Below, piece by piece: positions 17,662-25,538 of a DNA stretch of 64,000 nt (the stretch's first letter is position 1; each line of letters starts with the position of its first letter). The notes below the pieces were generated by a model. That model had not been told where the DNA came from, searched no databases, and was given only the letters and a program-made list of their open reading frames with translations. The translations under genes and the position numbers were made by a program. The stretch spans positions 3,868,001 through 3,932,000 of the forward strand of contig NZ_CP095376.1 in assembly GCF_023008405.1 (NCBI RefSeq), written 5' to 3'. The stretch comes from Amycolatopsis sp. FBCC-B4732 (lineage in GTDB: Bacteria > Actinomycetota > Actinomycetes > Mycobacteriales > Pseudonocardiaceae).

Positions 17662-18242
17662 CGTGCTGCTCCTGGGTTCTTCGCTTGTTTCGCCGCGGCG
17701 GCGAGGCGGGCCTTGTGGGTGCGGGCCATCTCGGCGGCGCGGGCTTCGGCCTCGGCCAGCCGCGCGCGCATCGGCTCCCGCCAGAGGTGGCAGATGGCCA
17801 GCGCGAGGGCGTCGGCGGCGTCGGCGGGGTGCGGCGCGACTTCGAGGTTGAGCAGCCGCATCACCATGGCGGTGACCTGCGCCTTGTCCGCGCGGCCCGA
17901 CCCGCTGACGGCGGCCTTGACCTCGCTGGGCGTGTGGAACACGACGGGCAGGCCCCGGCGCGCGGCCGCGAGCGCGACCACCCCGCCCGCCTGCGCGGTG
18001 CCCATCGCCGTCCGCACGTTGTGCTGGGCGAAGACGCGCTCGACCGCGACGGCGGCCGGCTTGTACCTGTCCATCCAGCGTTCGACCTCGTCGGAGATGC
18101 CGAGCAGGCGGTGCGCCAGGTCGGCGTCGGGCGGGGTCCGCACGACGTCGACGGCGACGCAGCGGACGGCCCGGCCCTTGCCGCCGTCGACCACCCCCAG
18201 GCCGCACCTGGTCAGACCGGGGTCGACCCCGAGCACCCGCAC
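17658..18242 (-). CDS. ruvC: Holliday junction resolvase RuvC
   Basis: The 194-aa endonuclease resolves Holliday junctions. The RNase-H-like fold shows the first catalytic Asp in [12 protein letters not shown], the Glu in AVERVFAQ, and the C-terminal acidic cluster in [15 protein letters not shown]. The GTG start at 18242 begins the ruvCAB unit. The upstream cupin gene points away, leaving about 75 bp for the divergent promoters. Confidence 0.95.
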   Translation of the reverse strand: MRVLGVDPGLTRCGLGVVDGGKGRAVRCVAVDVVRTPPDADLAHRLLGISDEVERWMDRYKPAAVAVERVFAQHNVRTAMGTAQAGGVVALAAARRGLPVVFHTPSEVKAAVSGSGRADKAQVTAMVMRLLNLEVAPHPADAADALALAICHLWREPMRARLAEAEARAAEMARTHKARLAAAAKQAKNPGAAR

Positions 18243-18317
18243 CCGATTTTCCCTCCGCCGCGAACATCCGTTCGAGTTGGCAGGCTACTGGGCGCGGGCT
18301 CCGGCAGGATGGGTGAC

Positions 18318-18758
18318 ATGCCGGAGCCGTCGGATTTCGTCACCCACCTGGGTCTTCAGCCGCTGCCCGTCGAAGGCGGGCGGTGGGCGCAGAGCTGGCG
18401 CTCGGAAACCGGGTCCGCGATCTACTACCTGCTCGTGGCGCCCGAGTTCTCGGCGCCGCACCGGCTGGACCGCGTCGAGGTGTACGCCCACCACGCGGGG
18501 GCGCCGGCCGCGATGCTGCTGCTGCACCCGGACGGCTCGGTCGAGCGGCCGGTGCTGGGAACCGACGTCGCCGCCGGCGAACGCCCGCAGGTCGTCGTGC
18601 CCGCCGGGACGTGGCAGGCGACCGTGACGCGCGGCGCGTGGAGCCTGCTGGGGACGGTCGTCGTGCCGCCCTACACCGACGACTGCGTGGAGTTCGCGGC
18701 CGCCGCGGACCTGGCGCTGCGATACCCGGAAGCCGCCGCCGACCTGCGGAAGTTCTAG
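18318..18758 (+). CDS. Cupin domain protein (DUF985-like)
   Basis: The 146-aa single-domain cupin has the DUF985 pattern (HPLPVEGG-type start read here as [11 protein letters not shown], then [37 protein letters not shown], and [11 protein letters not shown]). The His pair in VYAHHAG could be metal-binding. Function is unknown in this family. ATG 18318 is chosen, with a nearby in-frame ATG at 18309. Its end overlaps the convergent DUF4262-like gene by four bases. Confidence 0.8.
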   Translation: MPEPSDFVTHLGLQPLPVEGGRWAQSWRSETGSAIYYLLVAPEFSAPHRLDRVEVYAHHAGAPAAMLLLHPDGSVERPVLGTDVAAGERPQVVVPAGTWQATVTRGAWSLLGTVVVPPYTDDCVEFAAAADLALRYPEAAADLRKF

Positions 18759-19306
18759 GGACCGTCGACGCCGGGGGTCCAGCTTTCGGGGTCGCCGCTC
18801 CCGGTCAGCACCGGCTGCCACCGCGCGAAGCCCTCGGGCGCGTCCGGGTGCCAGGGGAACTTGCCCTCCGGCGTCGCGACGATCAGCTGCAGGGCCGGGA
18901 AGTCGCCGTCGGGGTAGATGAGGAACGCGGTGCCGAAGTACTCGGGGTAGTGCCCCTTGTCGACCCGCTCGAGCACGACCGGGACGCCGTCGAAGAAGTC
19001 GTCGTAGCGCTTGCCGACCTCGAAGATCTCACCGTTGGCCGCGCGGTCGACGTAGGCGTCGAGCAGGACGGCGCCCATGTGGTCGGGCAGCCCGACGACG
19101 ACGGCCTCGGGCACGTTGTGCAGCGCCCACGCACAGGCGGTGAAGCAGTAGCCGGCCCCCTCGTCGTCCGCGGCGACGGTGACGACGGCGTTCCCGCGTT
19201 CCTTGGCCTGCCCCTCGATCCACTCGACGAGCTGCTGTTCGTCGGGGGTGAGTTCGGCGGCGAGGTCGGCGGAGGTGGCGGGGGTCGTCGAGGTCACGGC
19301 GCACAT
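18755..19306 (-). CDS. DUF4262-like protein
   Basis: The 183-aa cytoplasmic protein of unknown role looks like the DUF4262 family (from memory): it has GYCFTACAWALHNVPEAVVVGLPDHMG, DFFDGVPVVLERV, YFGTAFLIY, and a C-terminal stretch ending KFPWHPDAPEGF. No catalytic residues can be named. ATG 19306 is used; a GTG four codons inside (VTSTTPATS) is possible. Its tail overlaps the cupin gene on the other strand. Confidence 0.75.
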   Translation of the reverse strand: MCAVTSTTPATSADLAAELTPDEQQLVEWIEGQAKERGNAVVTVAADDEGAGYCFTACAWALHNVPEAVVVGLPDHMGAVLLDAYVDRAANGEIFEVGKRYDDFFDGVPVVLERVDKGHYPEYFGTAFLIYPDGDFPALQLIVATPEGKFPWHPDAPEGFARWQPVLTGSGDPESWTPGVDGP

Positions 19307-19333
19307 TCTGCCTGACGAGACCCCGAGAGCCCA

Positions 19334-19366
19334 GTGCCCGGGCCGGAAAGTTTCCGGCCCGGGCAC
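19334..19366 (-). terminator. Terminator-like hairpin after yebC
   Basis: GTGCCCGGGCCGG at 19334-19346 pairs with CCGGCCCGGGCAC at 19354-19366 around seven bases, 26 bp beyond the yebC stop. The stem is a perfect 13 bp with no clear T-run. Confidence 0.6.
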
Positions 19367-19392
19367 GAAGGCATTGCGGCGCTTGGGAAAAC

Positions 19393-20148
19393 TCAGCCGA
19401 CTTCGGCGAGCACCTCGTCCGACACGTCGAAGTTCGCGTACACGTTCTGGACGTCGTCGCAGTCCTCGAGGGCGTCGATCAGCTTGAAGACCTTCTTCGC
19501 GCCGTCGGCGTCCAGGGGGACGCTGACCGACGGGAGGAACGTCAGCTCCGCCGACTCGTATTCGAAGCCCGCCTCCTGCAGCGCCTTGCGCACCGGGACC
19601 AGGTCGCCGCCCTCGGAGACGATCTCGAAGCTCTCGTCGAGGTCGTTGACCTCTTCGGCGCCCGCGTCGAGGACCGCCATCAGGACGTCGTCCTCGGACG
19701 CGTCGCCCTTGGGCATGATCACGACACCCTTGCGGGTGAACATGTAGGCGACCGAGCCCGGGTCGGCGAGGGAGCCGTTGTTGCGCGTGAGCGCGGTGCG
19801 GACCTCCATCGCGGCGCGGTTCTTGTTGTCGGTGAGGCACTCGATCAGCACCGCCACGCCGTTGGGGCCGTAGCCCTCGTACGTGATGTTCTGCCAGTCG
19901 GCGCCGCCCGCCTCTTCGCCGGCGCCGCGCTTGCGGGCGCGCTCGATGTTGTCTTGCGGGACCGAGTTCTTCTTCGCCTTCTGGATGGCGTCGTAGAGCG
20001 TGGGGTTGCCATCCGGGTCGCCACCACCGGTGCCCGTGCGGGCGGCCACCTCGATGTTCTTGATCAACCGCGCGAAGAGCTTGCCGCGCTTCGCGTCGAG
20101 GTTGGCCTTCTTGTGCTTCGTGGTGGCCCACTTGGAGTGGCCGCTCAT
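19393..20148 (-). CDS. yebC: YebC/PmpR family transcriptional regulator
   Basis: The 251-aa protein begins [14 protein letters not shown] and has [14 protein letters not shown], the signature of this widespread DNA-binding family. Members have been linked to transcription control, and more recently to relieving ribosome stalling at proline-rich sequences. It lies between the ruv genes and pdxT as in mycobacteria and probably shares transcription with pdxT, 41 bp away. Confidence 0.93.
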   Translation of the reverse strand: MSGHSKWATTKHKKANLDAKRGKLFARLIKNIEVAARTGTGGGDPDGNPTLYDAIQKAKKNSVPQDNIERARKRGAGEEAGGADWQNITYEGYGPNGVAVLIECLTDNKNRAAMEVRTALTRNNGSLADPGSVAYMFTRKGVVIMPKGDASEDDVLMAVLDAGAEEVNDLDESFEIVSEGGDLVPVRKALQEAGFEYESAELTFLPSVSVPLDADGAKKVFKLIDALEDCDDVQNVYANFDVSDEVLAEVG

Positions 20149-20189
20149 CTCTCCTCCATCTGTTCCGTACCCCGGCCGGGCACCGCGTC

Positions 20190-20804
20190 TCAGGCTGCCT
20201 TCCGCACGAGGTCGACGAACAGCCGGTGCACCCGCACGTCGGGCGTCAGTTCCGGGTGGAACGCGGTCGCCAGCACCGCCCCTTGCCGGACCGCGACGAT
20301 CCTAGCGGCTTCCTCCGCCACGCCGGGCACGCCGCTGACCGTGGCCAGCACCTCGACGCCGTCCCCGGCCTTCTCGACCCACGGGGCCCGGATGAAAACG
20401 GCGTGCACTCCTTCGTCGATCCCGGCGAAGTCGAGGTCGGCCTCGAAGGAGTCGACCTGCCTGCCGAAAGCGTTGCGCCGGACGACGACGTCGAGCCCGC
20501 CGAGCTGCTGCTGGTCGGGCCGCCCGTCGAGGGTCTGGCGCGCCAGCAGGATCATCCCCGCGCACGAGCCGAAGGCGGGCATGCCCTCGGCGATCCGCGC
20601 GCGCAGCGGCTCGAGCAGCTCGAACGTCTCGAGCAGCCGCGACATCGTGGTCGACTCGCCACCGGGCAGCACCAGACCGTCCACTTCGGACAGTTCCGCG
20701 GCGCGGCGCACGGGCACGGCCCGCGCCCCCGCTTCGGCCAGCATCGCGACGTGCTCGCGCACGGCACCCTGCATGGCGAGCACACCGACGACCGGTTCCG
20801 ACAC
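20190..20804 (-). CDS. pdxT: Pyridoxal 5'-phosphate synthase glutaminase subunit PdxT
   Basis: The 204-aa class I glutaminase feeds ammonia to PdxS in vitamin B6 synthesis. It shows [21 protein letters not shown], the catalytic Cys in GSCAGMILL, and the His-x-Glu of the triad in [13 protein letters not shown] 20804 is chosen because GGGAGGT precedes it. The partner pdxS is about 2.7 kb away, with azl, XRE and TIR genes between, although the two usually lie close together. Confidence 0.94.
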   Translation of the reverse strand: MSEPVVGVLAMQGAVREHVAMLAEAGARAVPVRRAAELSEVDGLVLPGGESTTMSRLLETFELLEPLRARIAEGMPAFGSCAGMILLARQTLDGRPDQQQLGGLDVVVRRNAFGRQVDSFEADLDFAGIDEGVHAVFIRAPWVEKAGDGVEVLATVSGVPGVAEEAARIVAVRQGAVLATAFHPELTPDVRVHRLFVDLVRKAA

Positions 20805-20884
20805 CCGACCTCCCGAAAGACCTTCCCACCAGCCTAGACGCACGCGCTCCCCGCCTCCACGGCAGGTCAGCCCCGGTCCGCGAA

Positions 20885-20940
20885 CGTCATGAAAGGGTCG
20901 TTCACCGCGTCCGGTGACAGGAAAGAGTCGTTCACGTCAT
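20885..20940. repeat. Two-unit direct repeat, 30-bp period
   Basis: GAAAGGGTCGTTCAC at 20891-20905 recurs as GAAAGAGTCGTTCAC at 20921-20935 with one mismatch. GTCAT flanks both ends (20886-20890 and 20936-20940). It lies between azlD and pdxT on the edge of the inserted segment. Similar AAAGGGTCGTTCA repeats seem familiar from Amycolatopsis intergenic regions. Confidence 0.65.
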
Positions 20941-20951
20941 AGGTGCGCGGC

Positions 20952-21272
20952 TCAGGGGATCCCGGCCAGCCTCAGCAGGGCCGCCGTCGCCGCGGCCGCG
21001 ACGACCACCAGCGCGAACGGCACCTTCCGCCACGCCAGCACGCCCGCCACCAGCACCCCGGCCGGCCGCGCGAAGCCCGCGAACCCGTGCCCCTCGGTCA
21101 GCGCGCTGACCGCGACGAGCGCCGCCAGCAGCACCACCGCGGCCAGCGCCATCAGCCGCTGGGCCTTCGGCGACAGCTTCACCCGGCTGCGCAGCACCGG
21201 GCCGGCGAACCGGAAGGCGAACGTCCCCAGCGCCAGCACCACCGTGCCGGCCAGCAGCTCCACGCCGTCCAT
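20952..21272 (-). CDS. azlD: AzlD-like branched-chain amino acid transport protein
   Basis: The 106-aa membrane protein has about four hydrophobic segments (ELLAGTVVLALGTFAFRFAG; LMALAAVVLLAALVAVSAL; PAGVLVAGVLAW; FALVVVAAAATAALLRLAG), the size and layout of AzlD, the small partner of AzlC. Its ATG overlaps the azlC stop by one base, so it is coupled to azlC. AzlCD is known for branched-chain amino acid efflux in Bacillus; the substrate here is unproven. Confidence 0.85.
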   Translation of the reverse strand: MDGVELLAGTVVLALGTFAFRFAGPVLRSRVKLSPKAQRLMALAAVVLLAALVAVSALTEGHGFAGFARPAGVLVAGVLAWRKVPFALVVVAAAATAALLRLAGIP

Positions 21273-21964
21273 CAGTGCGCCTCCTGCAGTTCGGGCTCCT
21301 TGGCCGCGACGCCCACCAGGACGCCCGCGAGCGCCAGCAGCACCGGCAGCCCGGCGGGCAGGAACGGCGTCGCGGCCAGCGCGACCACCACCCCGGTCAG
21401 CACCGGCAGCCGCGCCGCCCGGTCGCGCAACGCCGGGAGCACCAGGGCCAGCAGCACCGCCGGGAACGCCGCGTCGAGGCCGAAGACGTCGGTGTCGCTG
21501 ATCGCCCGACCCGCGAAGGCCCCCGCGACGACGCCGCCGTTCCAGCAGGCGAACAGGCCGATCCCGCAGGCCCAGTACGCCGCGCGGCGCTGGTGCGCCT
21601 CGCGCTGGGCCAGCGCGAACGCGACCGATTCGTCGATCATCAGGTGGCTGCCGACCAGCCGGGAGGGCCACCGCTTGCCCAGGACGTCACCGATCGCGAA
21701 CCCGAACGGCAGGTGCCGCGCGTTGGCCAGCAGCCCGGCGAGCACGGCGGCGAAGGGGTTGCCGCCGGCCGCCACGATCCCGACGAACATGAATTGGGAC
21801 GCGCCGGCGAACACCAGCAGCGACATCAGCATGGGCAGCCACAACGGGAAGCCGGAGCTCACCGCGATGGCACCGTAGGACACACCCACGAGACAATCGG
21901 CGGCGCAGACCAGGCCGATGTCCCGGGCGAGGCCCCGATCGAGTGTTCGCCAGATCGAACGCAT
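21272..21964 (-). CDS. azlC: AzlC family transporter
   Basis: The 230-aa multi-span membrane protein has the AzlC landmarks VSYGAIAVSSGFPLWLPM, SLLVFAGASQFMFVG, ARHLPFGFAIGDVL and SHLMIDESVAFAL. ATG 21964 is chosen although no ribosome site precedes it: TATAGA lies just 5 bases upstream, in the right place for a -10 box of a leaderless transcript. An in-frame GTG at 21982 would lie across the palindromic operator. It is divergent from the XRE regulator and coupled to azlD. Confidence 0.85.
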   Translation of the reverse strand: MRSIWRTLDRGLARDIGLVCAADCLVGVSYGAIAVSSGFPLWLPMLMSLLVFAGASQFMFVGIVAAGGNPFAAVLAGLLANARHLPFGFAIGDVLGKRWPSRLVGSHLMIDESVAFALAQREAHQRRAAYWACGIGLFACWNGGVVAGAFAGRAISDTDVFGLDAAFPAVLLALVLPALRDRAARLPVLTGVVVALAATPFLPAGLPVLLALAGVLVGVAAKEPELQEAH

Positions 21965-22008
21965 GTGTTCTATAGTGAACACTCGGACCGGCGTTCGTCA
22001 AGGCGAAC
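21945..22008. promoter_or_regulatory. Divergent azlC / XRE promoter with three GTTC...GAAC repeats
   Basis: Three inverted repeats with GTTC/GAAC ends lie in 64 bp: GTTCG-N6-CGAAC at 21945-21960, GTGTTC-N6-GAACAC at 21965-21982, and GTTCG-N6-CGAAC at 21993-22008. The middle one encloses TATAG, which reads as a -10 element on both strands. The likely binder is the adjacent XRE protein; that is inference from position. Confidence 0.6.
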
Positions 22009-22032
22009 AAAAAGACCGATGGAGCGAACGGA

Positions 22033-22596
22033 ATGGCACCACCCCCCACGGGCGCACCCCTCGACATCATCGCGGCGTCGCTGCGCCGCGAACGCACCCG
22101 CGCCGGCCTCTCCCTGACCGAGGTGGCGAAGCGCGCGGGCTTGGCGAAGTCGACGCTGTCGCAACTCGAGTCCGGCACGGGCAACCCGAGCGTCGAGACG
22201 CTGTGGGCCCTCGGCGTCGCCCTCGACGTCCCGTTTTCGCGACTGGTCGAGCCGGAGCGGCCGAAGGTCCGGGTGGTCCGCGCGGGCAAGGGCCCGACGG
22301 TGTTCGCCGAACACGCCGACTACGCGTGCACCCTGCTGTCGGCGTGCCCGACGGGCGCCCGCCGCGACATCTACATCGTCCGCGGCGAGCCGGGCACCCC
22401 GCGCCGCAGCGACCCGCACATGACGGGGGTGGTCGAGCACATCGTCCTCTGCGCGGGCCGGGCGCGGGTGGGCGTTTTGGACGAGCCGGAGGAGCTTTTG
22501 CCCGGGGACTACATCTCTTATCCGGGCGATGTGCCGCACATCTTCGAGGCCCTGGAGCCGGGTACTTACGGGGTGGAGATTTCGGAGTACGTGTGA
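22033..22596 (+). CDS. XRE family regulator with C-terminal cupin domain
   Basis: The 187-aa protein has an HTH of the XRE type at about residues 11-65 (LRRERTRAGLSLTEVAKRAGLAKSTLSQLESGTGNPS) and a cupin-like effector domain from about 90 onward (HIVLCAGRARVGV, then LLPGDYISYPGDVPHIFEAL). GGAG lies eight bases upstream of ATG 22033. This layout is common next to azlCD pairs, where the regulator probably senses an amino-acid-like ligand. The next gene starts inside its stop (GTGA overlap). Confidence 0.9.
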   Translation: MAPPPTGAPLDIIAASLRRERTRAGLSLTEVAKRAGLAKSTLSQLESGTGNPSVETLWALGVALDVPFSRLVEPERPKVRVVRAGKGPTVFAEHADYACTLLSACPTGARRDIYIVRGEPGTPRRSDPHMTGVVEHIVLCAGRARVGVLDEPEELLPGDYISYPGDVPHIFEALEPGTYGVEISEYV

Positions 22597-23461
22597 GTCA
22601 CCAGCCGCACCCGGCGACGCGATTGGGCGCCGATCTGTTCATTTCGTACGCGCGGACCTCGGCCGAGCACCGGGAATGGGTGCGCTTGCTCGCCGCCCAC
22701 CTGAAGGCGATCGGGTACGACGTCCTCGTCGACGCCAACGTCGACTACGGCGACAGCCTGACCGGTTTCATGCGGCGCGTCACCGAAGCCACGCACGTGC
22801 TCCTGGTCGTCGACGAAAACTACGGTGAACGGGCGGATACTTCGCCGGATTCCGGCGTCACGCAGAGAATCGCTGGATCTCCGAGGTCTGCGGCGACCTC
22901 TCGGTGCTGTTCAAGGGCAACTCCGGGAAACAGCTTCCCGCCTGGCTCGCAGACAAGGAACCGAAGGGGTTTCCCTTCAACCGCGACGAGCCGGACGTCG
23001 ATGACTTTCCCGGCTCGGAACAGGTCGAGGACCTCTGGCGCTGGGTCGGTGGACTGCCGGTGAACCGCGACAGCGAGACGCCGATCGCCACCTTGCGCGA
23101 GCGTGCGGCGCGCCTCGAGAAACAGGCACTGAAGGGCGAGCCCTCTCAGTACCGGAGCCCAGCACTGAGGGGACAGACCCGCTTCAGGTTCGCAGACGCG
23201 CCCGAGCCGGTGTTCCGCTGGGGCCTGGGTATCGCTGAATTCGCCTTTGAAGTCAGCCAGTGCGGGGCCGACTCGGACTTGGAACAGCACCTCACACCCG
23301 GACGTACTGTCGTTGCCCGAGTCGGGCAGATCGTGGTCCTCATGAATGAGCACGGCAGGCTCGCAGTGGTCGAGATTCTGGACGTGCAGCACGAGCAGAC
23401 CCAAGGCCCCTACGTCGCCCCGCACGTCACTTTCAGCTGGCGAGTCGTCGAGACCTCGTAA
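22593..23461 (+). pseudogene. TIR-domain gene with an internal frameshift
   Basis: The first frame encodes a TIR domain: ADLFISYARTSAEHREWVRLL, the strand GYDVLVDAN, and ATHVLLVVDENYGER. Near 22860 the frame changes and the ENRWISEVCGDLSVLF segment resumes one frame over, running to 23461. The WISE segment matches where the catalytic Glu of NAD-cleaving TIRs sits, so without frame repair the product lacks it. The C-terminal part (about 190 aa, no clear family) ends with a beta-rich VVARVGQIVVLMNEHGRLAVVEI segment. GTG 22593 overlaps the XRE stop by four bases. A sequencing error or programmed shift is possible. Confidence 0.75.
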
Positions 23462-23465
23462 CAGC

Positions 23466-23501
23466 GAGAAGCCCCGCAGCCGACCGGCCGCGGGGCTTCT
23501 C
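23466..23501. terminator. Strong bidirectional hairpin between the TIR gene and pdxS
   Basis: GAGAAGCCCCGC at 23466-23477 pairs perfectly with GCGGGGCTTCTC at 23490-23501, with a 12-base loop. It sits between convergent genes, four bases after the TIR stop and 23 bp after the pdxS stop, so it can end both transcripts. Confidence 0.8.
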
Positions 23502-23524
23502 CGACGTCAGCCGACAGCCTCAGC

Positions 23525-24433
23525 TCACCAGCCGCGCTCAGCCAAGCGGTGCGGCTCCGCCAGTTCCTCCACGTTGATCCCCACCATCGCCTCGCCCAGT
23601 CCGCGCGAAACCTTCGCCAGCACGTCCGGGTCGTCGTAGAACGTCGTCGCCTTCACGATCGCCTCCGCGCGCTGGGCCGGGTTGCCGGACTTGAAGATCC
23701 CCGAGCCGACGAACACGCCCTCCGCGCCCAGCTGCATCATCATCGCCGCGTCGGCCGGGGTCGCGATCCCGCCCGCCGTGAACAGCACCACCGGGAGCTT
23801 GCCCGCCTGCGCCACCTCCCGGACCAGCTCGAACGGGGCCTGCAGCTCCTTGGCCGCGACGAACAGCTCGTCCTCCGGCAGCGACTGGAGACGACGGAGC
23901 TCGCCGCGGATCTTGCGCATGTGGGTGGTCGCGTTGGAGACGTCGCCGGTGCCCGCCTCGCCCTTGGAGCGGATCATCGCCGCGCCCTCGGTGATGCGGC
24001 GCAGGGCCTCGCCGAGGTTGGTCGCGCCGCAGACGAAGGGGACCGTGAAGGCCCACTTGTCGATGTGGTTCGCGTAGTCGGCCGGGGTGAGGACCTCGGA
24101 CTCGTCGATGTAGTCGACGCCCAGGGACTGCAGGACCTGCGCCTCGACGAAGTGGCCGATGCGGGCCTTCGCCATGACCGGGATCGAGACGGCCTCGATG
24201 ATGCCGTCGATCAGGTCGGGGTCGCTCATCCGGGCGACGCCGCCCTGGGCGCGGATGTCGGCGGGCACGCGCTCGAGGGCCATCACCGCGACCGCGCCGG
24301 CGTCTTCGGCGATCTTGGCCTGGTCGGCGGTGACCACGTCCATGATCACGCCGCCCTTGAGCATCTCGGCCATGCCGCGCTTCACCTTGGCGGTGCCGGT
24401 GACGGACTGGACGGTGGTCTGCTGCTCGGACAC
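23525..24433 (-). CDS. pdxS: Pyridoxal 5'-phosphate synthase subunit PdxS
   Basis: The 302-aa (beta/alpha)8 synthase assembles PLP from ribose 5-phosphate, glyceraldehyde 3-phosphate and ammonia. It shows [16 protein letters not shown] with the Asp, [17 protein letters not shown], the catalytic Lys in [15 protein letters not shown], and phosphate loops GEAGTG and VGSGIF. GTG 24433 is preferred, with GGAAAGG upstream. Its partner pdxT is about 2.7 kb downstream on the same strand, beyond a convergent insertion. Confidence 0.95.
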   Translation of the reverse strand: MSEQQTTVQSVTGTAKVKRGMAEMLKGGVIMDVVTADQAKIAEDAGAVAVMALERVPADIRAQGGVARMSDPDLIDGIIEAVSIPVMAKARIGHFVEAQVLQSLGVDYIDESEVLTPADYANHIDKWAFTVPFVCGATNLGEALRRITEGAAMIRSKGEAGTGDVSNATTHMRKIRGELRRLQSLPEDELFVAAKELQAPFELVREVAQAGKLPVVLFTAGGIATPADAAMMMQLGAEGVFVGSGIFKSGNPAQRAEAIVKATTFYDDPDVLAKVSRGLGEAMVGINVEELAEPHRLAERGW

Positions 24434-24523
24434 GACTGCGCCTTTCCACAAGAAGAACAGAGGGTGACGAATCCGAGGGTAGGTCGGCGGTGGACCCTTC
24501 AGGCAGGCCAGTGCGCGGCTATC

Positions 24524-25507
24524 TCAGCAGTCCACTTCCGGCACGCCGCCGACCAGGACTTCCGCCGCCCGGGTGCGTGCGTAGAGCACGTGACGTCCGG
24601 CACGGTGCCCGCTGACCAGGCCCGCGGCCTTCAACGCGCCCAGGTGCTGCGACACCGCGCCGGCGGTCAGCCCGGTCCGGCGGGCCAGTTCCGCGGTGGA
24701 CGCCGGCGCGGCGAGCTCGGCCAGCAGCATCGCCCGGCCGCGGCCCACTACCCGGGCCAGCGCCGCGGGCGCGGCGGCCGTGCCGGTCTCCCACAGCGTC
24801 GCGATCCCCCGCGGCGGGTAGCGCAGCACCGGCTGCCAGCGCGGGTCGGTCTTGGAGAACACCCTCGGCCAGACGAACGCCGACGGCACGAGCACCAGAC
24901 CGCGCCCGTCCAGCGGCACCGCGGCGTGCAGGTGCCGGTGCGCGACCGTGAGCGTGCCGCCCTCCCAGCGGACCAGCGGGGTGAGGTCGTTGAACAGCTC
25001 GGCGGCCCCGCCCTGGGCGAGCAGTCGCGACCGGTGCAGCACGTCGGCCTCGAGCAGCGCCCGGATCCGCGGCCAGTCGGGCGCCAGCACGAGGTCCCAG
25101 TACCGCTCCATCACCGTCGCGAGCCGCTCGAGGCCGGCTTCGGGGTCGCGGTGGAAGCGGTTCAGCGCCGTCGACCGCGGCCCGGCCATCGCGTCCAGCT
25201 CGCGCCGGACGAGGCGGGCGGGGACGTCGCGCAGGTCGGCGAGCTCGTCGGCCAGCTCCGGCAGGGGCGTCGCCGGCGTGCCGGCCAGGAAGCCGGGCAG
25301 GTGCCGCAGCGGGACGAGGTCGCGCAGCAGCCCGATGTCCAGCTCGGCTTCGTCGAGCGCCGCGGTGGCGCGCTTGACCCACGGCAGGTGCAGCGCGTGC
25401 GCGCCCGGCTGGTTGAGGACGCGGACGCTCGCGACGATCTCCCACGCCGGGGAGAACGCGAACCGGGTGTGCGCCAGGTCCTCTGTGGAGAATGCCAGAT
25501 CGAGCAC
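24524..25507 (-). CDS. Winged-helix (ArsR-like) transcriptional regulator with DUF5937-like N-terminal domain
   Basis: The 327-aa protein has a long N-terminal region of unknown role (FAFSPAWEIVASVRVL start, then RYWDLVLAPDWPRIRALLEADV) and a C-terminal ArsR-type HTH (MLLAELAAPASTAELARRTG, then LTAGAVSQHLGALKAAGLVSGHR). The N-terminal pattern recurs in many actinobacterial regulators (from memory, DUF5937). The ligand is unknown. It lies 90 bp upstream of pdxS on the same strand. Confidence 0.85.
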   Translation of the reverse strand: MLDLAFSTEDLAHTRFAFSPAWEIVASVRVLNQPGAHALHLPWVKRATAALDEAELDIGLLRDLVPLRHLPGFLAGTPATPLPELADELADLRDVPARLVRRELDAMAGPRSTALNRFHRDPEAGLERLATVMERYWDLVLAPDWPRIRALLEADVLHRSRLLAQGGAAELFNDLTPLVRWEGGTLTVAHRHLHAAVPLDGRGLVLVPSAFVWPRVFSKTDPRWQPVLRYPPRGIATLWETGTAAAPAALARVVGRGRAMLLAELAAPASTAELARRTGLTAGAVSQHLGALKAAGLVSGHRAGRHVLYARTRAAEVLVGGVPEVDC

Positions 25508-25538
25508 GCGCTGCCTCTCTGCGTGAATTCCGCGAAGT

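Noticed and set aside
22033..23461. XRE plus TIR as a new defence system
   Set aside because: No Thoeris ThsA-like partner, nuclease or toxin is adjacent, the XRE sits beside azlCD transport genes, and the TIR frame is broken. It is reported only as a TIR gene of interest.
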